From: Clytia hemisphaerica
Taxonomy: Eukaryota; Cnidaria; Hydrozoa; Leptothecata; Clytiidae
DNA length: 64,000 bases
NCBI GenBank assembly: GCA_902728285.1
Contig: CACVBU010000414.1
Coordinates: forward strand, 248,001 to 312,000
Reading direction: 5' to 3'
The position numbers and the translations under genes are program-made. The notes under the pieces are model-generated. The model ran no database searches. It saw only the letters and a list, made by a program, of their open reading frames with translations, and was not told the origin of the DNA. Below, in pieces: positions 1 to 10,044 of the stretch. The number at the start of each line of letters is the position of its first letter. The stretch's first letter is position 1.

Positions 1-278
1 TACTGGAAAACTTGGCCAAAATATCGTCCTCAGTGGAAAACTATACTTCAATTTTTGTCTCGCTGAAAATAATAAAATAAACACATCTTCACTGCAAAAT
101 ATTATGCTGTTTTTGCATCCCCACTAAATTTTCTGGCTTGAAAACAAAGGCATTCAAATCCCAGCCATAAAAACATGGGAATATAAGTCAACATGAGTTA
201 ATTTTACTTCCATTAGCTGAAAATATCCCACCGAGTCTGTGAGCTGGGGGTGTTCAACTGCTCCAAGTGGGTTCATTA

Positions 279-560
279 CTCTCGGGTACCTAATAGCCGT
301 CCCCCCGCTAATTAATTTTCCGAAAATTTTCCACCCAGGACAATCTTATTCCAAACTCCCCCCGCTCATTAATTTTTTGGAAAATGTTTTTGAAGGTTTC
401 CTCTTTTGTCCTAATTCTGCTGTATTAGCCTCCTTTTCAAAAATTTTCCACCCAGGGCATTTTTATTCCAACCCCCCCCCCGCTTATTCAGTTTTGAGAT
501 TTTTTCCAACCTCCCCCCTCCCACTTATTCCAAACCCCCCGGCTATCAGGTACCCGAGGG
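279..560. mobile_element. TA-flanked MITE, family 1 (copy 1)
   Basis: Inverted ends CTCTCGGGTACCTAATAGCC and, on the other strand, CCCTCGGGTACCTGATAGCC match at 18 of 20 bases. Both are flanked by TA (277-278 and 561-562), as expected of Tc1/mariner-type insertion. The interior is C-rich and has three copies of a phrase reading TTTTCCACCCAGG or similar. A second copy lies at 58414-58632 with the same ends and interior in reverse orientation. The 110-codon open frame across it is a by-product of the C-rich repeat and not a gene. No transposase is encoded. Confidence 0.85.
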
Positions 561-562
561 TA

Positions 563-2286
563 AGTCACTGACTGGCCAGATTTACTTTTCCTAATTTAGA
601 AAATACTGATATCATTGACGGGGGGCGTGCATCATTGTAGATGGGTTTACATTTGCAAGGCTCTTAGTGACTGAAATCACTTTTGTCCGTCTTTCTTGAT
701 TTCTATAGTTATAAGAGTTTCTGCCATTTACATACCAAAGACAAAGAGTCTTTGATATGTTCATACGTCATGAATAGTACATAAGTAGGCTGAGTAAAAA
801 ACGATTTAACCAGATGATCCCAAATATTAAATATTGAGGCACACTTCTCATGAAACACAAATATTGTGACAGTTATAAAAAGGATGCTTCTAAATAACAT
901 CTCTAAAAATCCCTGATAATCAGTTTTAAAAATATAATCGGGTTAAAATAAACATTTGAATTATTTTTCTGATGACTCAGCAATTTTGGAGTGGTTCGTA
1001 AACTGTAAACCCCACAAGAATTTTTGTTCATTTTACTTTTTTTTGATATCAATCATAGGGATTTACTTCAAGCAGACATGTGTATGTTTTACAAGATTAA
1101 AATATTTCAACAAAAATACTTTTTGTAACCAACTCGTATTTTACAGTTATTCAAAGCTTTTGGTTTTAGTATGGGAGAGTGTAAGAGAAAGAGGGGTTTG
1201 GAGACAATAAGGAGATGGAAAAAAGTTAGAGGGATGACGAGGAACTGTTACAAGAGAGAAAATATGTTTGATGTGAAGGAGATTTTGGTGAACGGACACT
1301 AACTACCAAAGATTGTAAAGATTTTCCAAAAGTTTAGATGATACAGCAGTTGAGCTCATTAAAAGTGTGGGGGCGCACGGAGGTCATAAACACCGAAATA
1401 CCGACGCACGGGGGTCACAAACACCGAAATACCGACGCATTTTTCTTGAATCACCGACAACACCGACAACAACAATTGTTAAAAGCCTTGTTTTGTCGCT
1501 TTTGTGACCACATGCAAGTTGACACCAAACTACCGTCACTTTTTTCGTCAAACACAAAAATACGTCATATGTTTGCTCTAGCCAATCACAACGATTGAAG
1601 ATCAGAGCGGTTCGTCAGTCTGAAAGATTCTCTTGCGAAGCCATGGTCTTTAGATGACATACGTGCCAGCGCGCAGTAGTAAGAGTCTGTAAGAAGATTA
1701 ATATTGCACGTCAATGTACATTCCGAAACTATCTTTACCACAAAAAACTGTTCGATTCAGAGATAGAGTTAAGAGAAAGTATGTTCACATCAAGCTGTTC
1801 TGTTTACAAGAAAATGGCAGGGATTTTTAAATCAAACGACAAGCTAAACACTGATTGATATCGGTAAAAGTTCCGCAGAAATCAAAACATTGAGCAAATT
1901 TTCTGAAAGATAGATGTGTGTTTTCTTTGTTTTGTTTTCATCTTCTTTTGAAGGCAAAATTGTGGCGTCTTAAAATTTTGTTTCCATGTTTTCAAGCTTA
2001 AGAAAACAAATTCAACGAAACAATATTTACCAGTCCTTTGAACATACGTGCTAAACATACATATAACGATATACTCTAGTGTAGTCAGTTTTACACGAAG
2101 TAAAAGATAAAAGGAAGGAGATTTTAAAGTTAAAATCTGTAAAAATTATCCAAAAAGAAGGTTTTGTTAGAGCTTTCTCACGCGATATACAATGGAAATT
2201 TACTTTAATTTCATGTATTGTTTTCACCTCGAAGAGATATTTCGAAATTTCTCTCGCAAATTTTCATAACCTGACAGCTGAAGCAT
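563..2286. other. Intergenic, no gene recognised
   Basis: AT-rich sequence with only short open frames that lack splice-linked or family-like content. The one structured item is the 31-bp tandem duplication at 1373-1438, listed separately. I see no RNA gene and no inverted-repeat element here. Confidence 0.5.
1373..1438. repeat. Two-copy 31-bp tandem repeat
   Basis: The unit CGCACGG(A/G)GGTCA(T/C) followed by AAACACCGAAATACCGA occurs twice head to tail, differing at two positions. An ACACCGACAACACCGACAAC stretch follows just downstream. No coding function is apparent. Confidence 0.85.
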
Positions 2287-2293
2287 TATGATG

Positions 2294-3827
2294 GGGCCCC
2301 CCCAGCGGTTTGCGTGAATGCGTGAATGGGCTTTTTTGGTTGCGTGAATGCGTGAAAATTGAAAAAAAATTGCGTGAATGCGTGAATTAAAAAAACTTGC
2401 GTGAACGGGAAAATCCATTTTCTATTGCGTGAATGCGTGAATCTGCCCTGTTTTTTACGTGAACTCGGGGAATTTCCCTTTTCACCCAGTTTGCAGAACG
2501 TGGCACGTTTGTTCGAGATTTTGAGTGCAGCACTCGCAAAAAGTCGAGTGCAAGTACATATTTTTTCTTTTATAAGCATAACGTTTATAAGCATATGCAG
2601 GCTCAGTTTTTGGTCACTAAACAATGGCTCTATTGTTTGAGAACAATAGAATGCTAAGCATAATGCGAGCCTGATGTAGGGGCAGACAGTTGCTTATAAA
2701 AAAAAAACATGTATAGTTTAGTCAGGCCTCACCACAAATTTTTAATTCAAAGAAATATTTAATACCCATGATGCAGACTTTTGAGAACCTCATTTCTTGG
2801 CAAAATCAGTCTGAAATGGAGTCGTATTTAAGCACATCAGAGTGTGAAAATAGAAATTTTCCCCTGTCGGCGCAAACCATGGTTGCGCCTCCCTTACTCA
2901 CTATGTTTTCGGCCCCTCCACGTTAGGAAATCAAGACGCGAGCCCTGATTAAAACTATTCTTTTTAAAATTTTTGTTTGCTCGCTTCGCTCGCAACAAAT
3001 GTTCATCCTTTTACCTCATTTTGCAAACTATCAAGCGATCGTACATCGCCTCTTAACGAATTTATACTACATCATTTTTCAATGGTGTTAAAGATAGCAT
3101 TTTTAGCCAACCGCGAGGTGACAGAAATGCAAAAAATTTCCTCTCTGCGCAAACCATGGTTGCGCCTCCTTACCCCTTAGCTAAGCATTATGGTGTCACC
3201 CTGGAGTTTGTTTGACCTATTTTTGATAATGATTAAGATATTTTTTGTACAAAAATTCGCCTGCGGCGCATATCTTTTCACTTACTATCGCGTTACCTTA
3301 ACTGGAGAAGTTTCACCTTTTCTAAACGACAGTGACATGTTAGAAGAATAAAATATTTTGCGTGATGGCATGTGATTAAAGTTACAAAATTACGTAGCGC
3401 TTTAAGCTAATGTGCTTATAGTCAGGTGTTCAGGAAAAAATCACTACTGAGTTAAGTTTTTCTCAAGTGCATGACCAGATCCGGTCAAAAAATCTCGAGT
3501 GTAGCAGCCTTGCCATTTTGGTTCCGCTGGGGCGCCTCGTATACGAGGGCATTCTACCATTTATAGTAGATTGCAATGTCTAACGTCTGCCCCACTCTCG
3601 ACTACTTAACAAAAACAAACGACTTCTCTGATGATTCAGACTCTGCAAACTGGCTTTTCACCCAAATGTGTAGAAATGTTTGACAATTTCCCCGATTTTT
3701 CCGAAAATTTCCCCGATTTCCCAAAAAATCGGGTTTGCGTGAATTTCGAGAAAAACTTGCGTGAATGCGTGAATTGCGAAAAAATTTTGCGTGAATGCGT
3801 GAATTTAGGGTCCGCTGGGGGGGCCTC
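2294..3827. mobile_element. 1.53-kb non-autonomous DNA transposon with GC-rich TIRs
   Basis: The left end reads GGGCCCCCCCAGCGG and the right end, on the opposite strand, GAGGCCCCCCCAGCGG. The repeat TATGATG lies directly outside both ends (2287-2293 and 3828-3834), giving a 6-7 bp target duplication. Inside both ends the motif GCGTGAATGCGTGAA is repeated: four copies at 2310-2445 and two at 3735-3803. These copies lie in the same orientation at both ends, not inverted. A near-palindrome GCGCAAACCATGGTTGCGC recurs at about 2872 and 3147. No transposase ORF is seen; short reverse-strand frames reading FTHSR-type repeats come from the GCGTGAA motif. Superfamily uncertain; Mutator-like or hAT-like are possible from TSD length. 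Confidence 0.8.
2557..2711. mobile_element. TA-flanked MITE, family 2 (nested copy)
   Basis: Starts CATATTTTTTCTTTTATAAGCA and ends TGCTTATAA, an A-run and CATG, with TA on each side (2555-2556, 2712-2713). It belongs to the family also seen at 42401-42634, 44932-45186 and 47612-47853. It is inserted inside the 1.53-kb element and is therefore younger than it. Confidence 0.75.
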
Positions 3828-3834
3828 TATGATG

Positions 3835-5194
3835 TATATATTTTCATATGTTTTTAGTGAAATGCCAAAACTCACAGTTAGAAGGCCATTTATTTTTAGC
3901 TTGAACTCCTACTGAGTTGAGGCAGGGAATGTTTTTATAGTCTCGATTAACTGTGATTAATGTGTGATTATTATAGTTCGATTTGACTGGTTAGCAGAGG
4001 AAAAATATGCTATTTTAGGAAATAGAAAATAGAAAATATTCAGCTACAAATTCTTAAATCGAAAGTAGAACATTCAATTTGCGCTGAAATCTCAATTTTA
4101 TGAAAGGAAAATTGTGAAGGAGTAGATATCTTAAATCTATTATACAGAAAAGTGTTCTGGTAAAAGCGGGGTATACGATTCATGAAATCAGCAAAAGCTA
4201 TCAGCTATCAGCAAACTGGTTCCATCTGACAGCAAACTAGTCTAACAATCTTTAACATCTGTGATTTGAGCATTTGAACGGGTTATGAGGTATTGAACCT
4301 TTGCATTTCATTTCATTTATGAGGTAATGTGACATTCTCAAGAAATTAGTAGTAAGGTCTTCTGCACCATATAAGTTGTAAGTTGACAAGTCCGTCAAAA
4401 GGTATCTATAAACTGGTGAAGTTAGAAAAGCCGACTGGTAACTTCTGTCAGACAGCTTAAGGTCCTAATAATTTCCGTTTGACATGTCATCAAATATAAT
4501 CAATACTTCAGGTAAAGTAAAATAACCTGAACTACCTACTTAATAACTGCATATGCGATTAAAACTACTTAAATCCAGCTAAATCACTTTGTTTTGACTG
4601 TCCTCATTCAATTAATCCACCCTCTAGTCTGCTAAAACGATATATCAAGTCTGTTATATGTCTGTTATACTACGACTTATCGGTTAATCTATAAAATGAT
4701 GATATCAAACTAATCTTTTTAGCATACCTTAGTTTAATATGATGTTGTTGCTTTCTGATTTGATATGCAGCGAAAGAAAGAGGTAGATATGTTTAAAAGA
4801 GATGTTTTATGCATGGTAGTATTTAAGGTCAACTCAGCTGACATAAAACTGCACGATCTGATGTATGTTAAGGTTTAAATGAAGTTAGATGAACTTTGAA
4901 ACAACAACTTATTCTCTCTCTATATAGGACTTAATGTCCTAATTTATAGTAGAGTGGGTTCAAAGGTTCAAAAATTGCAGGCATTTTCACTTGTATTTAA
5001 ATATCTAAATCAGTTATAGATATGTCTGGATAGGTTCAACCAACATCCTCAGAAATATGATTCTTTTGTCCGTCCTTAACTCATCAATCTGTTAAAGAAT
5101 TTTCAATCTTTCAATTAATTTACACTTTCACTTTCAGCAAGATCAAACAAATTAAGCAACAACAAAGCCAAAGGAACAATAAGTTCTCATCGAA
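3835..5194. other. Intergenic upstream of the LHFPL-like gene
   Basis: AT-rich and without open frames of note. The segment just before 5195 must hold the promoter and 5' UTR of the following gene, but no clear TATA box or other recognisable element marks the start site. No transposon ends were recognised. Confidence 0.45.
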
Positions 5195-6539
5195 ATGGGA
5201 AAATGTGTGACAGTGTTTTGGGTCGTTTTGACCATACTTTTCACATTAGCAATTTGTTTTTCATTCGTCTCGCCTGTTTGGTTTCAAAACGAGGCTGAAC
5301 TCAAACAGGTGGTCGGGCAATCGAGGCAAATCTCCAATCAGTATGATCCAGTCGCATTAGGAATGATACGATTCTGTCACCGTTATCAGCTATCACAGGC
5401 TATTCAGAAATGTGGATTTTTCACTAGCCTGAAAGACATGCCAAGTATAGCCTGGATGGTCAGTGCAATTATTTATGCGATTGGATGTGTGTTTTTTATC
5501 GTATCTGTCATCATGGCGTTCATATCAATTTGTACGAAAAGATCGATGAGCGATAAATTGAAAGTTGCAACAGCATACATTCAAGTTATCGGAGGTCAGT
5601 AATCTATTGAATCAGGAAGGCTCCAAAACTTTGAAAAGGGCTACGAACAATCGTGAATAATAAGGTCAATTCGGGGGGGGGGGGGTACTACGTTTTTTTT
5701 CTTGAAATTTTTTTTTTTCTTTGAAGATTTCACTGGTTTTGTTAGAAAAATGCCCTTTTAAAATGATTTCCACACGCTAGTTCATCACCTTTTGAGAATT
5801 TAAAACGTTGAAGAAAGTGCTTTTTCGAAACCAAAAATATTCTCTTTAACGATTTAAGAACATTCTTTTAAAAACATTACGAAAACATTTTTTTTTGCTT
5901 AAATCCAAAAAAGTTGTCTAGCGGAATTTTGGTTTGTTATCTGAGAGATTCAAAATGAGCAAAATGTTAAAGCTGAAAGGAATGGAGTTTACAATTTTAA
6001 GTTCATAATTTATTAATTCGAACATTCAAATATCTATTATCGTACATACAATTCTTAGAAATCTTTACAAAAAAGATAGATAAAATAAAAGGAGACTTAC
6101 TAAATGATGGTGTTTCAACCCATTTGATAAACGAGCTTTTTCAGCCTCTCACATTATCGCCATCTTATTACGTGAAAAGGAACACTTGCAACAAACATAC
6201 ATTTTCTCTTCTTTTCTAGTTGGCTTCCTGGCTATCGCTGTACTCATCTTTCCGCTCGGGCTTGATTCCTCGTTCGCCCGTGACGTGTGCGGTCTAGAAG
6301 CAAAGATGTTTGTATCAGGTGAATGTCAAGTAGCTTGGGGATACGTTCTTGCTATCATGTCCGTATCCTTGACGATATTTTGTCCCATATTGGCAAAATA
6401 TTCGACAGAGAATAAAGAGACTTATCGACAGGGGATTGGGACTGGGACGTACTCGGAGTATGATTACCAAAAGAGTGAGGTCATCTCCTTGACAACCAGT
6501 AGTACAAGCACCAGAAGTAAAGTCATGACGACTGTATAA
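5195..6539 (+). CDS. LHFPL-family tetraspan membrane protein (2 exons)
   Basis: Exons 5195-5594 and 6220-6539 join in phase to 239 residues; the donor is GGAG/GTCAGT and the acceptor TTTTCTAG/TT. Four membrane segments are visible, near residues 6-28, 85-112, 128-145 and 170-192. Family hallmarks of LHFP/LHFPL tetraspanners are present: FVSPVWF just after helix 1, FPLG with a downstream Cys (IFPLGLDSS...VCG) after helix 3, and CQVAWGYVLAI leading helix 4. Known LHFPL proteins are auxiliary or scaffold membrane proteins (for example in hair-cell mechanotransduction and GABA-A receptor complexes); which subfamily this belongs to cannot be told. The C-terminal tail (residues 193-239) is Ser/Thr/Tyr-rich and cytosolic by topology. 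The intron (625 bases) contains a 12-base G run. Claudin-like or Clc-like tetraspanners are the main alternative. Confidence 0.85.
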
Positions 6540-7122
6540 TGGTTGCCAAGACAGTTTCGGTGTCGTTGGATATGGTTGGTAAGAAAGACTTAAGAACGGC
6601 CGAAGTCTTCAAGAATTTGGCGTTCTCTTTCGTGTAGCGAAATTTGGTTTGTCAAGTCAAGGACAATACACTGATCAACCCTGAAAGTATGGATAGTCTG
6701 AAGTCTGAAGTCGTTGCATTGCATTGATTTTATGGTGGAGTTTCGATACCGTTTCGAAGAAAAGATACATTCTGTCAAGCCTAGGTCCTTTGTACCAAGC
6801 CAAGACTCTTGAATACCAACTGAGTTGGTATCAAAAAGTGATATTAATGAACCTGCTCTATGGGAGTTATCAAATGTAACAGAACTGACAAGAGTTGCTT
6901 CTGGTGTTTAGTTTAAAAAATATAAACATATATATGATATCAACTTTATTTTGCATATTGGACATGAGTCGAATATGAAATCCTCTGGTTCAATTATCGA
7001 TAAAAAGTTTTGCTTTCGGTTTCAGTAATTACTACAGTTTTAAGTAGACGAAAACTCGAGAGGCAAGAACGAGCCAGAATAGTGTTTTTAAATATACTTT
7101 CTATTTTCCATTTAGCTTGTTG
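6540..7122. other. 3' flank of the LHFPL-like gene
   Basis: Probably carries the 3' UTR of the preceding gene. No further exon, RNA gene or repeat was recognised. Confidence 0.4.
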
Positions 7123-7126
7123 CTAA

Positions 7127-7516
7127 CCCTTTAAGTGCCAATGTCGTATATATCAGACATGGGCTATGTAGGAGGGCGAAGCCCTCCTGTAATGCCAAGT
7201 TTGAGTTAAAAATCGTCATTTTTGGTCCAACTCGTAGGAATTGGATTGGCTTCATGGTCAAGCAAAAAAACAATCAAAAGTGAGTCTTACAGCGAGATTT
7301 TAAGCCAAAAAGTCAAAAAAATGCAAAAATTTGACAAAAATCCACTTTTTTCCGATTTTGACCGTTTTTTGAGCATTTTTGGTCAACGAGTGATCTAAGA
7401 ACCTCCAAATTTGGCCCTGCTTTACTTGACAAGAATCCAGCAAATTAATTTGAAGTTTTACCACTGGTCACCTTTCTATCATTCAGGCAGGTCCACGCAG
7501 CGTGGCACTTAAAGGG
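7127..7516. mobile_element. piggyBac-like MITE (TTAA type), copy 1
   Basis: Ends CCCTTTAAGTGCCA and, on the other strand, CCCTTTAAGTGCCAC. The right flank is TTAA (7517-7520) and the left flank CTAA (7123-7126), a one-base variant of TTAA. TTAA targets with CCC...GGG ends are characteristic of piggyBac elements. A second, diverged copy at 31737-32200 shares the ends and long internal stretches, for example GGTCAACGAGTGAT and GAACCTCCAAATTTGG. No transposase is encoded, so it is non-autonomous. Confidence 0.85.
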
Positions 7517-7520
7517 TTAA

Positions 7521-9160
7521 ATATAATATTCCTTTTGTTCTAGATAGCTTAAAATTTTACCATGTAAAAACTTTTATCAAACGAAAAAAGAAAAACTAAA
7601 TCATTATTTAAGAACATCTTACAGTCGCACTTTCTTAAAACCTTAAATTTTCACGGCTCCGAATAAACCAACTCGCCAATTTCGTTTAACTTGGTGGAAT
7701 TCTTTTCGGCGATTGAGAAAAACTTTAAATTTAGCGAGAATTGATTTGGCAAATGAACAGAAACTCGAAACTTGGTAAATATGTTTGAGGAAATTCGCCG
7801 AATTTGCCAAATATTCTTTGAATTACTCAATCCATGACGTAAGTAAAAGAATCAGGAAAGAAATATAAGATTGAACCGACATAGCGGGGAAAGCACATTA
7901 ATTTTTAACGATTGATCCCTCGACATTTTGATTTGTCACCCCATTTACCATAAAATTGACTAAATGCCAACAGACTCGCGCAGGGACTTTTACAGGAGTA
8001 ATCGCACGATGGGTTATTTTTTCTTATTTGGCACGCCCTCAAAGAGAGCAATTAATCGTTAATTGCATCCTGTAGAGAGCAATTAATCGTTAATCACACT
8101 CTTCAATGCCGATGCCAATGTTTACAAAATTGATTTTAATGTTTTTTCTTACATTCTTTTTGCATCGAACGTTTAATTGCATTCGAAATTTATTTTGTGA
8201 GAAAGAAAATCAATAAACAACAATAAAAGAAAGATATAGACAGAAGAGAAAAATATAAAACTCTAAGTGTAATTTCTGTAATTTACTTTCCTAACTGGGA
8301 AAAAGTAGTGAAAGCCATTGTGCTATTAAATTGTAATCACATAATAACTCGTACTATTCGAAAATTGCACTCGTGATTTTTTTGTTTCGAATTTTCCTCG
8401 TCCTTTCGGACTCGGAAAATTAATAACAAAAAAACCACTCGTGCAATTATATTCGAATTGCACTCGTTATAATAAACCGAAAATTCTGTGTGTCAGTAGA
8501 ATAATAGCTCATTAAACCAAAGATTTACTTTAAAAAAAAGTTTGGAAATAAAGCTTCGCATGCACTCGATGTAGAATTTTTTCTGACACGCTAAATCTCA
8601 GAAGGTAGGGAAAATTTTCAAGGTTTAGATTGCGGAATTCCACCAGACTGCGGTAAGCAAATGGAAGTGGGAAGTCTGAACCCCATTCCTCGCTATCTGG
8701 GGATTTGGGGGTCCAACCAAAATATTTTCAGGCTTACGCGCAAGGGCCGTTGAGCCCAAATTGGGATGCGACACAAGGTTAACTACCATTCCTCTCCGAC
8801 GGGAAATTGGCCTGCTCCTTAAGGCCGCCACCATCAGGATATCAGATAAGGCTCTTTCAGATTCTTTCTTGATCCATTCACTTTTTTGCAAATAAAGAAA
8901 TATTGGCACGCCGAGAAAATTTGGATGACCAATCCTAGATTTTTCTCCAGAACATTTTCGGCACTACTAATAAAAGAACATTTACCTCTTTACATTTGCT
9001 CACTCCAAATGAAGCGCCAATTTGACAAGAATGGTGGAATAAATGATGATATCACTCTCATCTAGACACGTGATCAAAGCAATCTGTTCAATGACCTGCA
9101 AAATAAACATACATATAATTAGAGACCCATTCTGGTCTTGATATCTTTGTAGACATCTTA
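7521..9160. other. Intergenic with small repeats and one unassigned frame
   Basis: Contains a duplicated AGAGAGCAATTAATCGTTAA (8042-8093) and the foldback listed separately. A reverse-strand frame at 8625-8909 (94 codons) lies in a locally GC-richer block. It resembles no family I know and has no obvious splice sites, so I treat it as a possible repeat fragment and not a gene. Confidence 0.4.
8346..8476. repeat. Imperfect foldback (inverted repeat)
   Basis: The left arm TTGCACTCGTGATTTTTTTG, followed by TTTCGAATTTTCC, pairs with the right arm around a loop CGTCCTTTCGGACTCGG. The arms are about 60 bases with roughly 80 percent match by eye. It probably represents a small MITE, but no target duplication could be settled. 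Confidence 0.6.
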
Positions 9161-9202
9161 ATATGCTTAAATTCAGCGGGTAGTCTCGACTGATCTGAGG
9201 TC
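9161..9202 (-). rRNA. 28S rRNA 5'-end fragment (42 bases)
   Basis: The reverse strand reads GACCTCAGATCAGTCGAGAC and continues TACCCGCTGAATTTAAGCATAT. This is the near-universal 5' end of eukaryotic 28S rRNA, which pairs with 5.8S. Homology stops at 9160: the expected AAGCGGAGGAAAAG is absent. On the other side, no 5.8S 3' end is found within several hundred bases. The piece is therefore a dispersed rDNA fragment, possibly with ITS2 sequence above 9203, and not a working rRNA gene. Confidence 0.9.
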
Positions 9203-10044
9203 AAAAGTGTGTGTTGTACTGGTGAGAGTACGACAGGCTTGCTTAAAGGTTAGGATTGTATTAAGCGCGAGTTGTTTAAACACAATTTAAGACAACTGCA
9301 CGGCGGAAACGTGTATTAGAAAGATACATAGTTTAATACGAGAATCCTTGCTGAAATAAATAGTAAAAAGTAGCAATCCAATATACAAAGATGAGAGTTT
9401 TCTTATACACGTTTTTCCTCTCCTCTTTACGCAGTTTTGTATTTAAGACACGACGACCTTTTTTCTGCACAGAAAATGGAATTATTGGTTTCGCTACGTT
9501 CGTTTTTTTTCATTTTTTTAACAGATCCTGCACTGTGTAGGGCTTTGAAAGCGGATTTACAAAATTGGTGGTATCTTTGTTAAGTTCTCATCTTAATTGT
9601 GGGTGAACAATGACTTTACCGGTTACGCTATAAATCGGACCTGGTCATTTACGCTTTCAGGCAAGATGCCCACGCGTATTTCTTTATTCTTTTCCTGATA
9701 AATCTATTCAGATTTATTATCTTCAGGAAAACATCAGTTGGAGCCGGAATCTCTAGAAAGCTAGAGGGAATGGCTTTGACTGGAGTCGTTTTGTGTCAGC
9801 GAGGAAAGAACATGAGTTAAATTGTCAACCAGAAAGTCCATTCAAAATCAAAACTTTACAATAATATAGGTAGAAATTCAATGTTTTTCCATCCATTAGT
9901 GACACAAAGTGCTACAGATGAATCTGGTCATTTTGACGTTTCGTTCCGGCCGGGAAGAAAATAAGGTGCGTTACTGTAGTTTATACAGAGTTAATATCCT
10001 TTTACAGCAACAAAATAAAACCTCCGAATAATAAGATCATAAGC
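9203..10044. other. Possible ITS2-derived and unassigned sequence
   Basis: Bases just above 9203 would correspond to ITS2 if the 28S fragment arose from a pre-rRNA unit. ITS2 evolves too fast to recognise by eye and no 5.8S sequence confirms it. The part near 10 kb probably includes the 3' UTR of the receptor gene on the reverse strand. Confidence 0.35.

Noticed and set aside
239..571. 110-codon ORF near the left edge
   Set aside because: It lies across the C-rich MITE at 279-560, and the same repeat recurs at 58.4 kb; Pro-rich reading is a by-product.
2286..2624. Reverse-strand ORF with FTHSR/HAFTQ repeats
   Set aside because: Produced by translating GCGTGAATGCGTGAA subterminal repeats of a transposon.
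8625..8909. 94-codon reverse ORF in a GC-richer patch near the 28S fragment
   Set aside because: No family likeness, no splice context; I could not match it to 28S, ITS or any LINE.
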